From the NCBI RefSeq assembly GCF_004296575.1, contig NZ_SAYT01000010.1, positions 54,272 through 118,271 of the forward strand: DNA of 64,000 bases, written 5' to 3'. A program made the position numbers and the translations under genes. The stretch is from Dyella amyloliquefaciens (GTDB taxonomy: Bacteria > Pseudomonadota > Gammaproteobacteria > Xanthomonadales > Rhodanobacteraceae). The notes under the pieces were generated by a model. It ran no database searches. It saw nothing but the letters and a program-made list of their open reading frames with translations, and had not been told where the DNA came from. This document shows, piece after piece, positions 53,649 to 63,017 of the stretch (its first letter is position 1; every line of letters begins with the position of its first letter).

Positions 53649-53781
53649 CCCTCTCCCCCGTGGGGAGAGGGGAGGGTGAGGGGCCAAATCTTGCGATCGC
53701 GCTGACGGTGAGTGCGCCTTGTCGACTCACCGTCGCGAGCACCTGCCCCTCGCCTCGGTCCTCTCCCCATGGGGGAGAGGA
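53649..53781. repeat. compound hairpin repeat between lolB and ispE
   Basis: Left hairpin CCCTCTCCCCC/GTGGGGAGAGG near 53649-53670. Inner inverted repeat GACGGTGAGT...ACTCACCGTC near 53704-53734. Right hairpin CCTCTCCCCATGGGGGAGAGG near 53759-53780. This is the same family as 5811-5928. It ends only about 28 bp before the start of the fused GNAT-IspE gene. Confidence 0.72.
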
Positions 53782-53808
53782 AGCAATCATGTGAGCCATC
53801 GACACCCC

Positions 53809-55203
53809 ATGACCTTCCACATCGAACGTGCTCACGCCGATCAGGTCGACGCCCTCTGCGCCATCGAGCGCGCGGCCGTCGAGTTGTTCCGGGGCCATCG
53901 CGCCTGGCGCGCCTACCGTGATGTATCGGTGCCGCCCGAGGTGCTGCGCGAGGCGATTGCCCGAGGCCTGGTCTGGGTAGCGTTGATCGGCTCGGGTGAG
54001 CCGGTCGGCTTCATCTGGCTGGACGCGGAGCAGGGTGGCGAGGCGATAGGTGTCGCCGAGATGGATGTGCTGCCCTCGCACGGGCAGCGCGGCATCGGCG
54101 CGGCCCTGCTTGAACACGCCTGTGGCTGGGCGCGCATGGCTGGCTATCACCGGGTCGACCTGGGCACGCTGGCCGACGTGCCGTGGAATGCCCCGTTCTA
54201 TGCGAAACACGGCTTCGTGGTGTTGGACAAGAACCGCCCGGAGTTCGACTTCTACCGCGAGCGCGACCGCGAGAACGGCTTCCCCGACGACCTGCGGGTC
54301 TTCATGAGCCGGCCGCTGGCGCCACCCGATCCGACCGATTGGACGATCTGGCCGGCCCCGGCCAAGGTGAACCTGTTCCTGCGCATCACTGGCCGCCGTC
54401 CCGACGGCTACCACGACCTGCAGACCGTGTTCCGCCTGCTCGACTGGGGCGACGAGATCCGGCTGCGTCCGCGGCGGGATGGCGAAGTCCACCGCCTGAC
54501 GGACGTTCCGGGCGTGCCGGCCGAGACCGATCTGGTGGTACGCGCCGCTCGCCTGCTGCAGCCCCATGCGGCGGCGGGTTCGGGGGTGGACATCGAGGTG
54601 GAGAAGCGGATCCCGATGGGCGGTGGCCTGGGCGGCGGCAGCTCGGATGCAGCCACCGTGCTGGTGGCTCTCAATCGGCTGTGGGACGCTGGCCTGCACG
54701 AGGACGCCCTGGCTGAGCTCGGCAGGCAACTGGGAGCCGACGTGCCGGTGTTCGTGCGTGGCCGTTCAGCCTGGGCCGAAGGCGTGGGCGAAAAGCTGAC
54801 GCCGCTGGCCCTGCCGGAGCGCTGGTACGTGGTGCTGGACCCCCGCGAACACGTGCCGACAGCAGCGCTTTTTCAAGCGTCTGAATTGACACGAAATGCC
54901 CGGCCCGCCACAATTTCATCCTTTGCTTCGGGCGAAACGGTCGAGAACGCGTTCGCGCCCGTGGTCCGCGCGCGACACCCGCGCGTGGCTGCGGCGCTGG
55001 ACTGGCTCGACGGCTTCGGCCGGGCAAGGCTTTCCGGCAGCGGTGCGTGTGTGTTCCTGGAGACGGACTCCCTGGAACGCGCCGAAGCCATTGCGGAGCG
55101 CTGTCCCGCCCGGTTCACGGCCCATGTGGCCAGGGGCGAAGACTTGTCTCCGCTGCTTGTTGCCCTGGCGCGTCATCGCGGCGTCGACGGGGCGGCAGGG
55201 TAG
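53809..55203 (+). CDS. ispE: GNAT acetyltransferase-IspE fusion: 4-(cytidine 5'-diphospho)-2-C-methyl-D-erythritol kinase
   Basis: A 464-residue protein in one uninterrupted frame with two domains. Residues 1-168 form a GNAT acetyltransferase: the acetyl-CoA loop is DVLPSHGQRGIGAALLEHA with Q93-RGIGA98, and NAPFYAKHGFVVL follows. Residues about 175-455 form a complete IspE: PAPAKVNLFLRITGRRPDGYHDLQTVF with Lys186, the GHMP glycine loop PMGGGLGGGSSDAA (269-282), GADVPVFV with catalytic Asp311, and LSGSGACVF near 408-416. IspE alone is usually about 290 residues and phosphorylates CDP-methylerythritol in the MEP isoprenoid pathway. An internal ATG at 54304 (residue 166) could restart IspE but has no good ribosome site. 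Acetyl acceptor unknown. Confidence 0.9.
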   Translation: MTFHIERAHADQVDALCAIERAAVELFRGHRAWRAYRDVSVPPEVLREAIARGLVWVALIGSGEPVGFIWLDAEQGGEAIGVAEMDVLPSHGQRGIGAALLEHACGWARMAGYHRVDLGTLADVPWNAPFYAKHGFVVLDKNRPEFDFYRERDRENGFPDDLRVFMSRPLAPPDPTDWTIWPAPAKVNLFLRITGRRPDGYHDLQTVFRLLDWGDEIRLRPRRDGEVHRLTDVPGVPAETDLVVRAARLLQPHAAAGSGVDIEVEKRIPMGGGLGGGSSDAATVLVALNRLWDAGLHEDALAELGRQLGADVPVFVRGRSAWAEGVGEKLTPLALPERWYVVLDPREHVPTAALFQASELTRNARPATISSFASGETVENAFAPVVRARHPRVAAALDWLDGFGRARLSGSGACVFLETDSLERAEAIAERCPARFTAHVARGEDLSPLLVALARHRGVDGAAG

Positions 55204-55220
55204 GAAAATCCAGTTTTTAC

Positions 55221-55297
55221 TGGGGCGTCGCCAAGCTGGTTAAGGCACAGGATTTTGATTCCTGCATGCGAAGGTTCGAATCCTTCCGCCCCAGCCA
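55221..55297 (+). tRNA. tRNA-Gln (TTG)
   Basis: A 77-nt cloverleaf with acceptor TGGGGCG/CGCCCCA, anticodon loop TTTTGAT giving TTG, T-loop GTTCGAATC and encoded CCA. It lies between ispE and prs, the conserved place for this tRNA in gammaproteobacteria. Confidence 0.97.
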
Positions 55298-55328
55298 TTT
55301 CACACATGGCTCATCAGGTTCCTAAAAC

Positions 55329-56291
55329 ATGACCCTCGACACGTCAGGTCCGATGCTCTTCACCGGCAATGCCCACCGCGCGCTTGCCGAGGATGTCGCC
55401 CAGCGTCTTGGCGTGCCCCTGGGCAAGGCGCTCGTCAGCACCTTCAGCGACGGCGAAGCCCAGGTGGAGATCGAGGAGAACGTTCGCCGCCAGGAAGTGT
55501 TCGTGCTGCAGCCGACTGGCGCACCGAGCGCGGAAAACCTGTTCGAGCTGCTGGTGCTGGTGGATGCGCTCAAGCGCGCCTCGGCCGCCAGCGTCACCGC
55601 GGTGATCCCGTATTTCGGCTATGCCCGCCAGGACCGTCGTCCGCGCTCGGCACGCGTGCCGATCACGGCGAAGATGGTGGCCAAGATGATCGGCACCGCG
55701 GGTGTGGATCGCGTGCTCACGGTCGACCTGCACGCGGACCAGATCCAGGGCTTCTTCGACATCCCGGTGGACAACGTCTATGCCTCGCCGGTGCTGCTGG
55801 CCGACATCTGGCGCAACCACAGCATGGACGACCTGATCGTGGTCAGCCCGGACGTCGGTGGCGTGGTGCGCGCCCGTGCGATGGCCAAGCGCCTCGACGA
55901 CGCCGACCTGGCGATCATCGACAAGCGCCGCCCGAAGGCCAACGTCGCCACGGTGATGAACATCATCGGCGAAGTGGACGGCAAGACCTGCGTGCTGGTC
56001 GACGACATCGTCGACACCGCCGGCACCCTGTGCGCGGCAGCTGCGGCCCTGAAGGAGCGCGGCGCCCGCAAGGTGGTGGCGTACTGCGTGCACCCGGTGC
56101 TGTCGGGCGCGGCGCTGAAGAACATCGAGAACTCCCAGCTCGACCAGCTGGTGGTCACCAACACCTTGCCGCTGCGGGCCGATATCGCCGCGTGCAGCAA
56201 GATCCGTCAGCTCTCGGTCGCCGAGCTGCTGGCGGAAACGATCCGCCGCATCGCCTTCGGCGAGTCGGTGAGCTCGTTGTACATCGACTGA
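55329..56291 (+). CDS. prs: ribose-phosphate pyrophosphokinase
   Basis: A 320-residue PRPP synthetase. Motifs: [39 protein letters not shown] at the N-terminus, [27 protein letters not shown] (ATP loop), [18 protein letters not shown] (metal site), and [21 protein letters not shown] (PRPP-binding loop, about 220-240). Makes PRPP from ribose-5-phosphate and ATP for nucleotide, His and Trp synthesis. It follows tRNA-Gln by 31 bp and precedes rplY in the conserved order. Confidence 0.97.
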   Translation: MTLDTSGPMLFTGNAHRALAEDVAQRLGVPLGKALVSTFSDGEAQVEIEENVRRQEVFVLQPTGAPSAENLFELLVLVDALKRASAASVTAVIPYFGYARQDRRPRSARVPITAKMVAKMIGTAGVDRVLTVDLHADQIQGFFDIPVDNVYASPVLLADIWRNHSMDDLIVVSPDVGGVVRARAMAKRLDDADLAIIDKRRPKANVATVMNIIGEVDGKTCVLVDDIVDTAGTLCAAAAALKERGARKVVAYCVHPVLSGAALKNIENSQLDQLVVTNTLPLRADIAACSKIRQLSVAELLAETIRRIAFGESVSSLYID

Positions 56292-56396
56292 GTTTCCGCG
56301 GCGGGCCCCGGCCTGCCGCTGCTTCACGGCTCCTCTGGTCGCGGGGGAGTCGCATGATCGCCGCGAGGCGGTTCACTACTGATAGGCAATACCAAC

Positions 56397-57041
56397 ATGG
56401 CTACGACTCACGAAATCAAGGCTACGGCCCGTAATGACGAGGGGAAAGGTGCGAGCCGCCGCCTGCGTCATGCCGGCTTTGTGCCTGCTGTTGTCTACGG
56501 TGCCGGCCAGGCCCCGCAGAGCATCCAGATCGAACACAACACCATCCTTCTCTCCGCCAAGCACGAGTGGTTCTTCTCCTCGGTGCTCGACCTGAACGTC
56601 GACGGCAAGGTCGAGAAGGTGCTGGTGCGTGACTGGCAGAAGCATCCGTACAAGCTGCAGATGCTGCACATGGACTTCCAGCGCGTCGACCAGAACAAGG
56701 CCATCCACCTCAACGTGCCGGTGCACTTCCTGAACCAGGAAAAGTCCGCCGCCGCCAAGACCTCGGGCGTGGTGATCTCCCACAACCTGACGGAAGTGGA
56801 AGTGTCCTGCCTGCCGAAGGACCTGCCGGAGTTCATCGAACTCGACCTGACCGACCTGAAGCCGGGCGACATCGTCCACCTCTCGCAGCTGAAGCTGCCG
56901 AAGGGCGTGGAAATCGTCGCGCTGCACCTGGGTGCGGACCACGACATCGCCGTCGTCACCGCCAACGCGGTGAAGGAAGAAGCCGAAGAAGCTCCGGCCG
57001 AGGGCGACGCTGCCGCTCCGGCGCCGGAAGCCAAGAAGTAA
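56397..57041 (+). CDS. rplY: 50S ribosomal protein L25, CTC-type
   Basis: A 214-residue long-form L25. The N-terminal 5S rRNA-binding domain reads IKATARNDEGKGASRRLRHAGFVPAVVYGAGQAPQSIQIEHN, and the C-terminal TL5/CTC beta domain reads HLNVPVHFLNQEKSAAAKTSGVVISHNLTEVEVSCLPKDLPEFIELDLTDLKPGDIVHLSQL. The tail is low-complexity acidic (EEAEEAPAEGDAAAPAPEAKK). It is far longer than E. coli L25 (94 residues), as in most non-enteric bacteria. Confidence 0.96.
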   Translation: MATTHEIKATARNDEGKGASRRLRHAGFVPAVVYGAGQAPQSIQIEHNTILLSAKHEWFFSSVLDLNVDGKVEKVLVRDWQKHPYKLQMLHMDFQRVDQNKAIHLNVPVHFLNQEKSAAAKTSGVVISHNLTEVEVSCLPKDLPEFIELDLTDLKPGDIVHLSQLKLPKGVEIVALHLGADHDIAVVTANAVKEEAEEAPAEGDAAAPAPEAKK

Positions 57042-57047
57042 GTCGCA

Positions 57048-57077
57048 GCGGCCCGCGTTCCTTCGAACGCGGGCCGC
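57048..57077 (+). promoter_or_regulatory. strong RNA hairpin between rplY and pth
   Basis: A 13-bp perfect GC-rich stem (GCGGCCCGCGTTC with its complement) with a CTTC loop ends 9 bp before the pth ATG. There is no T tract, so it is not a classical terminator. A stem so close to the ATG could limit pth translation or mark an RNA processing site. Confidence 0.6.
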
Positions 57078-57086
57078 AACGATCCT

Positions 57087-57680
57087 ATGGCGGGTCTGCG
57101 ACTCATCGTCGGACTGGGCAATCCCGGTGCCGAATATCTCCGAACCCGGCACAACGCCGGGTTCTGGTTTGTTGACGCCCTGGCGTCAGGGCAGGGCGAG
57201 CGCTTCGGTTTCGACGGCAAGCTGCATGGCGAGACCTGCAAGGTCCGCATCGGCGGCCAGTCGGTATGGCTGCTCAAGCCCGCCACGTTCATGAACAAGA
57301 GCGGCATCGCCGTCGCCTCGGCGCTGCGCTACTACAAGATCGAGCCGGACGAGTGCCTCGTCGCACACGACGAGCTGGATCTGGACCCGGGCACCGTGCG
57401 GATGAAGTTCGACGGCGGCCACGGCGGCCAGAACGGCCTGCGCGACATCATTGCGCACCTGGGCCACGCCAAGTTCCATCGCATGCGCGTGGGCATCGGC
57501 CATCCCGGCCACAAGGACAAGGTCACGCCGTGGGTGCTCGGTCGCCCCTCGGCCAAGGACGAGGACGCCATCGTCGACGGCATTGCGCGCGCGCTCGACG
57601 TGCTGCCGCTGGCGGTCGATGGCCAGTTCGACAAGGCCATGCAACAACTACACACACCGGCAGCGGGTACCAAGGCCTAA
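57087..57680 (+). CDS. pth: peptidyl-tRNA hydrolase
   Basis: A 197-residue Pth. Motifs: LIVGLGNPGAEYLRTRHNAGFWFVDAL (with catalytic His in RHNAGF), PATFMNKSGIAV, VAHDELDLDPGTVRMKFDGGHGGQNGLRDIIAHLG and HRMRVGIGHPGHKDKVTPWVLG. It recycles peptidyl-tRNAs released from ribosomes. The ribosome site is weak and the start lies just behind a 13-bp hairpin. ychF follows after 52 bp. Confidence 0.96.
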   Translation: MAGLRLIVGLGNPGAEYLRTRHNAGFWFVDALASGQGERFGFDGKLHGETCKVRIGGQSVWLLKPATFMNKSGIAVASALRYYKIEPDECLVAHDELDLDPGTVRMKFDGGHGGQNGLRDIIAHLGHAKFHRMRVGIGHPGHKDKVTPWVLGRPSAKDEDAIVDGIARALDVLPLAVDGQFDKAMQQLHTPAAGTKA

Positions 57681-57732
57681 GGCACGCGCCTAAGTCATCG
57701 TCCGTTGCCAGACACAGCTTTGCGGAGTTTCC

Positions 57733-58824
<1,092 letters not shown>

Positions 58825-58850
58825 GCAACAAAAAACGCCAGGTAACAAAA

Positions 58851-58875
58851 AACGGGCCGCATCGCGGCCCGTTTT
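58851..58875. terminator. bidirectional rho-independent terminator
   Basis: A 10-bp stem AACGGGCCGC/GCGGCCCGTT with an ATC loop. T tail on the plus strand after ychF, and A-rich flank giving T on the minus strand after the STAS gene that ends at 58888. Confidence 0.92.
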
Positions 58876-58887
58876 GCATCTGGCGTT

Positions 58888-59280
58888 TCATTCCACCTCG
58901 ATGCTGCCGTCGGTGATCTGGCGCTGCATGTGGTCGAGATATTCATCCAGTTCCTGCGTGCTGGCGAACACCTCGTTGACCGGCACGGCCTTCACGATGT
59001 CGAACACCTTGCGCACCTGCGGTTGCGGATTCAGCAACAGCGTGTGCCCGCCACGGGCGCGCATGCTTTTCCGGATCTTGGCGATGCTGCGCAGGCCGGC
59101 ACTGCTGATGTACTCCAGGGCGGAAAGATTGAGCACCATCGTGCCACCGTCCGCCACGCGCGGCAGCAGGTCCAGGATGGCGAGGTCGAACTCGCCGAAG
59201 GTCTGCGCGTCCAGGCGTCCGTGCACGTGCACGGTGGTGCGCTCGGGTGACTCGCTTTCAGTGCTCAGGGTCAGGGACAT
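58888..59280 (-). CDS. STAS domain anti-sigma factor antagonist (RsbV-like)
   Basis: A 130-residue STAS protein of clear RsbV/SpoIIAA type: VHVHGRLDAQTFGEFD and the phosphorylatable motif NLSALEYISSAGLRSIAKI, with Ser59-Ser60. The ATG at 59280 lies 23 bp inside the end of the SpoIIE/HATPase gene on the same strand, so the two are made together. The expected cycle is phosphorylation by the HATPase domain and dephosphorylation by the SpoIIE domain of that neighbour. Confidence 0.92.
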   Translation of the reverse strand: MSLTLSTESESPERTTVHVHGRLDAQTFGEFDLAILDLLPRVADGGTMVLNLSALEYISSAGLRSIAKIRKSMRARGGHTLLLNPQPQVRKVFDIVKAVPVNEVFASTQELDEYLDHMQRQITDGSIEVE

Positions 59281-61594
59281 GGCGGGGCTCCGTGCGTGCA
59301 GGGTTTAGGAAACGTAACTGCAGATGGTTGCCTTGTTCGTCATGGCTGTAGCTCAACTCGCTCGCCATGGCGCGAACCAGATGAATGCCGAGGCCACCCA
59401 CTTCCTCCTGGTCGGCGATGTCGCCGGTGAGCGCGGGTAGCGGGGCTTGCAGGGGATCGAACGGGTGACCATTGTGATGAAGCTCGACGAAGACGGCGTC
59501 GTCGCCCAGTCGCATATGCAGGCCGATGATGTTGCCCGCATCCCTGGTGCGACCGTGCTCCACCATGTTGACCATCAGCTCCTCCAGCACGAGACGGATG
59601 TCGTCGCGTACGTCGGGGGCCACGCCCTGCGCATGCAGGGTGGCATCGCAACGGTCCAGCGTCTCGAACACATCGTCCATCGACGCGTTGATGGTCAGGT
59701 CCAGCATGGGCGAGTTCCTGTCGTCGAGGGCATGATGCCAGCTCAGCGCCAGGACGGTGATGTCATCGGCCTGGCCGGCACCCTCGGCGTAGCGGTCCAC
59801 GTCCGCCAGCAGGCCGCTGGCCAGGTCGGCTGCGGAACGTGACGGGGCCTGCGCCAGGCACGCCAGCATGCGCTCGGCACCGTACATCTGCAGGTTTGTA
59901 TCCGTCGCTTCGGTAATGCCGTCCGTGTAGAGCATCAGGGTCTGGCCGGGTTGCAAGCGCAGCCTGCGTGCCGGGTAACTCGCCTCTTCGTCGAGCCCCA
60001 GGGCGGCACCAGTGTCCAGCTCGATCAGGCGAGCATCGTCGGCATTGCAAAGTACGGGGGGCTCATGTCCGGCGCTGGACATCACCAGTTCCCCGGTGAA
60101 GGTATCGAGCATGCCGCAGAGCAGGCTCACGAACATGCAGCTGTCGTTGTTGCGGCACAGCTCGAGGTTGAGCATCGAGAGCAGTTGCTGTGGTGTTCGC
60201 GCCCGAGGTGCCAGGGCCTTGGCGAGCGTGATGGTGCGTGCCATGAACAGCGCCGCCGGGATGCCTTTGTCCGACACGTCACCGACCATCACGCAGAAGC
60301 GCCGCTCGTTGAGCATGAAGTAGCTGTAAAGGTCACCGCCGACGGCGCGCGCCGGGCGCAGGAGGGCGTGCAGCTCGAAGTTTTCGCAGTGGGCGTCGAG
60401 ATAGTGTTCGCCCGGGAGCAGGGCGGTCTGGATCTGGTGCGCGATGTCCAGTTCGCAGGCCAGACGTTGCTGCTCGCGGGCGTTGCGGGTGAGTTCCGCC
60501 ATATGCAGGGCCAGTTCCGTGCGCATGCGATCGAACGCTCCTGTGAGTCGGCCCACCTCGTCAGGGAATCGCGCCGCTGGAAGTTCGAAGTCGAGCGCGC
60601 CGCGCGCCACCTCCTCGGCGCGCGAGGCGAGGGTGCCCAGCGGCGCCAGGATGCGTCGCGTCACCGCCAGGGTGACCACAGCCAGCGCCAGCAGCGCGAG
60701 CAGGCCCAGGGCCAGCACGCGGGCGAATGCCTGCCGTGGGCCGGCGTAGATCGTGGCCTCCGGTATGACCAGGCCAAAGCGCCAGCGGGTGCCCTCGATG
60801 GGGCTGAAATAGATCCACACCGGCTTGCCCTTGGCCTGCGGGTTCTGGGCAATGGCCAGTCGTACGCGGGAGGCCTGGTGCTGCGCTGCCGCCTGCAGCA
60901 GGTCGTCGTGGCCGCGCTGGCCGATCAGGGCGGGATTGTCGTGCACCAGGTAGGTGCCGTTGTCGTCCAGCACGAATGCATATGCCCCCGCTGGCTTGGC
61001 CAGTTCCTTCAGGATGCGGCTCAGCCAGTCCAGCGAGACGTCGGCATTGATCAGGCCGACCGGATGGCCACCCCTGGTGATGGCCACGGAGTAATTGACC
61101 AGCTCACGCTTGCGCGATTGCGAGTAGAAGTGCCGTTGCCAGCAACCCGGCGTGCAGCTCAAGCCGGCCAGAAACCAGTTCTTTTCCCAGTAGGGGCTGG
61201 CGTCCTTGCGCAGGTCGCGCCAGCCCAGTGAGCCATCGTCCTGGCGACTGACGAAAGGGGAGGTGGGCGGGTTGTCCCCAGCGGGGACAAACACCGCGGC
61301 CAGTCCGGAAAGATCGGCGTTGCGCTCGAGCGCGTCGCGCAGCATGAGCTCGGCGTCTTCGGGGCGCGGGCCGACCACGGCGGCCAGCGTCTGCGCCGTA
61401 TCCGCCACGCGCGCCAGGCGTTGCTCGATCCGGTTGCCTGCCTCATTGGCGAGTGCCGTCGCTTCGCCATGGGCCTGCTCGAGAATCTGTCCGCTGACCC
61501 GATAGAACAGCACGCCGCCGGCAACCGCCAGCACCGCGACGGAGCCGGCAAGTACCCATAGAGACAGCCGCGAAGCGATGCTGCGCAAAAGCAT
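59258..61594 (-). CDS. membrane sensor with Cache, HAMP, SpoIIE phosphatase and RsbW-like kinase domains
   Basis: A 778-residue protein. TM1 at about 11-30; double-Cache-type sensor (about 33-285, KRELVNYSVAITRGGHPVGLINADVSLDWL and YAFVLDDNGTYLVHDNP); TM2 at about 291-311; HAMP (about 312-365); short coiled coil. The SpoIIE/PP2C domain (about 405-625) has RAVGGDLYSYF, VMVGDVSDKGIPAALFM, SSAGHEPPVL and LYTDGITEATD. The C-terminal HATPase_c_2 (about 640-765) has LVLEELMVNMVEHG. One chain thus combines RsbU-like phosphatase and RsbW-like kinase, acting on the STAS protein encoded next. The start at 61594 has AGGGGGC upstream; the longer open frame to 62407 is not coding. Confidence 0.92.
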   Translation of the reverse strand: MLLRSIASRLSLWVLAGSVAVLAVAGGVLFYRVSGQILEQAHGEATALANEAGNRIEQRLARVADTAQTLAAVVGPRPEDAELMLRDALERNADLSGLAAVFVPAGDNPPTSPFVSRQDDGSLGWRDLRKDASPYWEKNWFLAGLSCTPGCWQRHFYSQSRKRELVNYSVAITRGGHPVGLINADVSLDWLSRILKELAKPAGAYAFVLDDNGTYLVHDNPALIGQRGHDDLLQAAAQHQASRVRLAIAQNPQAKGKPVWIYFSPIEGTRWRFGLVIPEATIYAGPRQAFARVLALGLLALLALAVVTLAVTRRILAPLGTLASRAEEVARGALDFELPAARFPDEVGRLTGAFDRMRTELALHMAELTRNAREQQRLACELDIAHQIQTALLPGEHYLDAHCENFELHALLRPARAVGGDLYSYFMLNERRFCVMVGDVSDKGIPAALFMARTITLAKALAPRARTPQQLLSMLNLELCRNNDSCMFVSLLCGMLDTFTGELVMSSAGHEPPVLCNADDARLIELDTGAALGLDEEASYPARRLRLQPGQTLMLYTDGITEATDTNLQMYGAERMLACLAQAPSRSAADLASGLLADVDRYAEGAGQADDITVLALSWHHALDDRNSPMLDLTINASMDDVFETLDRCDATLHAQGVAPDVRDDIRLVLEELMVNMVEHGRTRDAGNIIGLHMRLGDDAVFVELHHNGHPFDPLQAPLPALTGDIADQEEVGGLGIHLVRAMASELSYSHDEQGNHLQLRFLNPARTEPRHVPDPEH

Positions 61595-61741
61595 GGCGAG
61601 CCCCCTGCAGATGCGACCATCTAGCCACGCGCGGCAACGCTTCGGCAAGTGATTTGGACGGCTGTTTGTGTACCCCGTCACGATGGGCATCATGACCGGC
61701 TCGCCTTGTTGCCGGGCTTGCGTCATGGTCAGATCGCACTC

Positions 61742-62254
61742 ATGAGGCCCCGTATACACATGCGGCTTGCGCACCCTGAGGATGCGTGCATGATCGGCGT
61801 GCTGGCGCGGCGGGTGGCTCGCCGCTGGATTCTTCCCGATCAGCCCGCGGAAGCGGCCGGCCCCTTGTTGGCGGGCATGAGCGCCCGCGCGATTCGCCGA
61901 AAGATCCTTGATGGACAGCGCTTCCATCTCGCCTTTGTCGACGATGCGCTGGCGGGCATTGCGGCCATTCGCGGGGACAGCCATGTGTTCCAGCTGTTCG
62001 TGGGGTCGCGTCACCAGGGGCAGGGTATCGCCAGGAAACTCTGGCAAAGGGTGTTGCGGGACAGCACCCGGCGCGCCGGAACGCGCTATTTCACGCTCAA
62101 TGCGGCCTTGGGTGCCGTGCCGGTATACCTGCGCCTGGGTTTCGAGCCCAACGCGTCGGCGAAGGTGCCGCCCAGCAGGCTCGTGACGGTGCCCATGATC
62201 TACCGGGTCGACTCGCCACGGCACCACCGAACCCGCCAGGATCAGCCCGCGTGA
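61742..62254 (+). CDS. GNAT family N-acetyltransferase
   Basis: A 170-residue GNAT protein. The acetyl-CoA loop is LFVGSRHQGQGIARKLWQRVLRDS (Q/RxxGxA form), with a C-terminal NAALGAVPVYLRLGFEPNA. Acceptor unknown. Starts at 61742 or 61760 are both possible; neither has a strong ribosome site. It is divergent from the SpoIIE gene with 147 bp between the starts. It is unrelated in detail to the GNAT domain fused to IspE. Confidence 0.82.
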   Translation: MRPRIHMRLAHPEDACMIGVLARRVARRWILPDQPAEAAGPLLAGMSARAIRRKILDGQRFHLAFVDDALAGIAAIRGDSHVFQLFVGSRHQGQGIARKLWQRVLRDSTRRAGTRYFTLNAALGAVPVYLRLGFEPNASAKVPPSRLVTVPMIYRVDSPRHHRTRQDQPA

Positions 62255-62321
62255 CTCCCTTCTGCGTGGCCGCAAGCGCATAATCGGACGATTCACCCGC
62301 ACGCCCTGGAGAACCCGGTCC

Positions 62322-62810
62322 ATGCCTGGAAAGCAGCATGAAGTGAACTTCCGTTTCCTTGCGCAGCCCACCGACGTCAACTTCGGCGGCAAGGTGCACG
62401 GCGGCATGGTGATGAAGTGGATCGATCAGGCGGGTTACGCCTGTGCTGTGGCATGGAGCGGGGCCTATTGCGTCACGGCATCGGTCAGCGGCATCCAGTT
62501 CGTGGCGCCGATCCTGATTGGTGACCTGGTCACGGTGCGCGCCCGGTTGATCCACACGGGGCGCTCGAGCATGCATATGGCCGTCGATGTGCTGGCGCGC
62601 GATCTGCGCAAGGACGAGCATCACCTCGCCACCAGTTGCGTGATGGTATTCGTGGCACTCGATGCACCTGATGGCAGGCCCACGCCGGTGCCTCATTGGC
62701 TGCCGCGCGACGAGAAGGAGCAACAGCTCCAGCAGCAGGCGATGAAGCTGATGGAGTTGTCCAAGGACATGGAGCAACTGGTCGACACGCACGTGGCCGA
62801 GGGCATCTGA
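62322..62810 (+). CDS. acyl-CoA thioesterase, hotdog fold (YciA-like)
   Basis: A 162-residue hotdog-fold thioesterase. Landmarks are VNFRFLAQPTDVNFGGKVHGGMVMKWIDQAGYACAVAWSG and VSGIQFVAPILIGDLVTVRARLIHTGRSSMHMAVDV, followed by CVMVFVALDAPDGRPTPVP. It hydrolyses acyl-CoA; chain-length preference is not readable. The C-terminal helix (EKEQQLQQQAMKLMELSKDMEQL) is a charged coiled coil. GGAGAACCC precedes the ATG. Confidence 0.92.
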   Translation: MPGKQHEVNFRFLAQPTDVNFGGKVHGGMVMKWIDQAGYACAVAWSGAYCVTASVSGIQFVAPILIGDLVTVRARLIHTGRSSMHMAVDVLARDLRKDEHHLATSCVMVFVALDAPDGRPTPVPHWLPRDEKEQQLQQQAMKLMELSKDMEQLVDTHVAEGI

Positions 62811-62871
62811 GGGCGGTGCCGGAGCGTCGTAAAAAATGTCACGAAAAACGACATTTTTTCCGCGACAGGTG

Positions 62872-62900
62872 TTGACAGCCACCGGCCTGATCCACACAAT
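62872..62900 (+). promoter_or_regulatory. sigma-70 promoter of the tRNA-tuf operon
   Basis: A perfect -35 TTGACA (62872-62877), a 17-bp spacer and -10 CACAAT (62895-62900). The predicted start is about 8 nt before tRNA-Tyr. It likely drives tRNA-Tyr, Gly, Thr and tuf together. Confidence 0.85.
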
Positions 62901-62914
62901 AGCCGTTCTTTGTT

Positions 62915-63000
62915 GGAGGGATACCCAAGCGGCCAACGGGGGCAGACTGTAAATCTGCTGGCTTACGCCTTCGGTGGTTCGAATCCACCTCCCTCCACCA
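62915..63000 (+). tRNA. tRNA-Tyr (GTA)
   Basis: An 86-nt class II tRNA with a long variable arm, acceptor GGAGGGA/TCCCTCC, anticodon GTA in CTGTAAA, T-loop GTTCGAATC and encoded CCA. First of the tRNA-tuf cluster. Confidence 0.97.
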
Positions 63001-63017
63001 GACGAGTTCCGCGCAGG

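Noticed and set aside
53719..53808. Earlier start (53719) for the GNAT-IspE gene
   Set aside because: These 30 codons run through the compound hairpin repeat and add no domain; the ATG at 53809 starts the GNAT fold.
61595..62407. N-terminal extension of the SpoIIE protein to 1049 residues
   Set aside because: The extra part is antisense to the GNAT and thioesterase genes and is not protein-like; the ATG at 61594 has a good ribosome site followed by the first membrane helix.
62831..62859. AAAAAATGTC...GACATTTTTT inverted repeat as thioesterase terminator
   Set aside because: The stem is almost all A-T with a 9-nt loop, so it is a weak terminator; it may instead be an upstream element of the tRNA promoter. 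Left uncalled.
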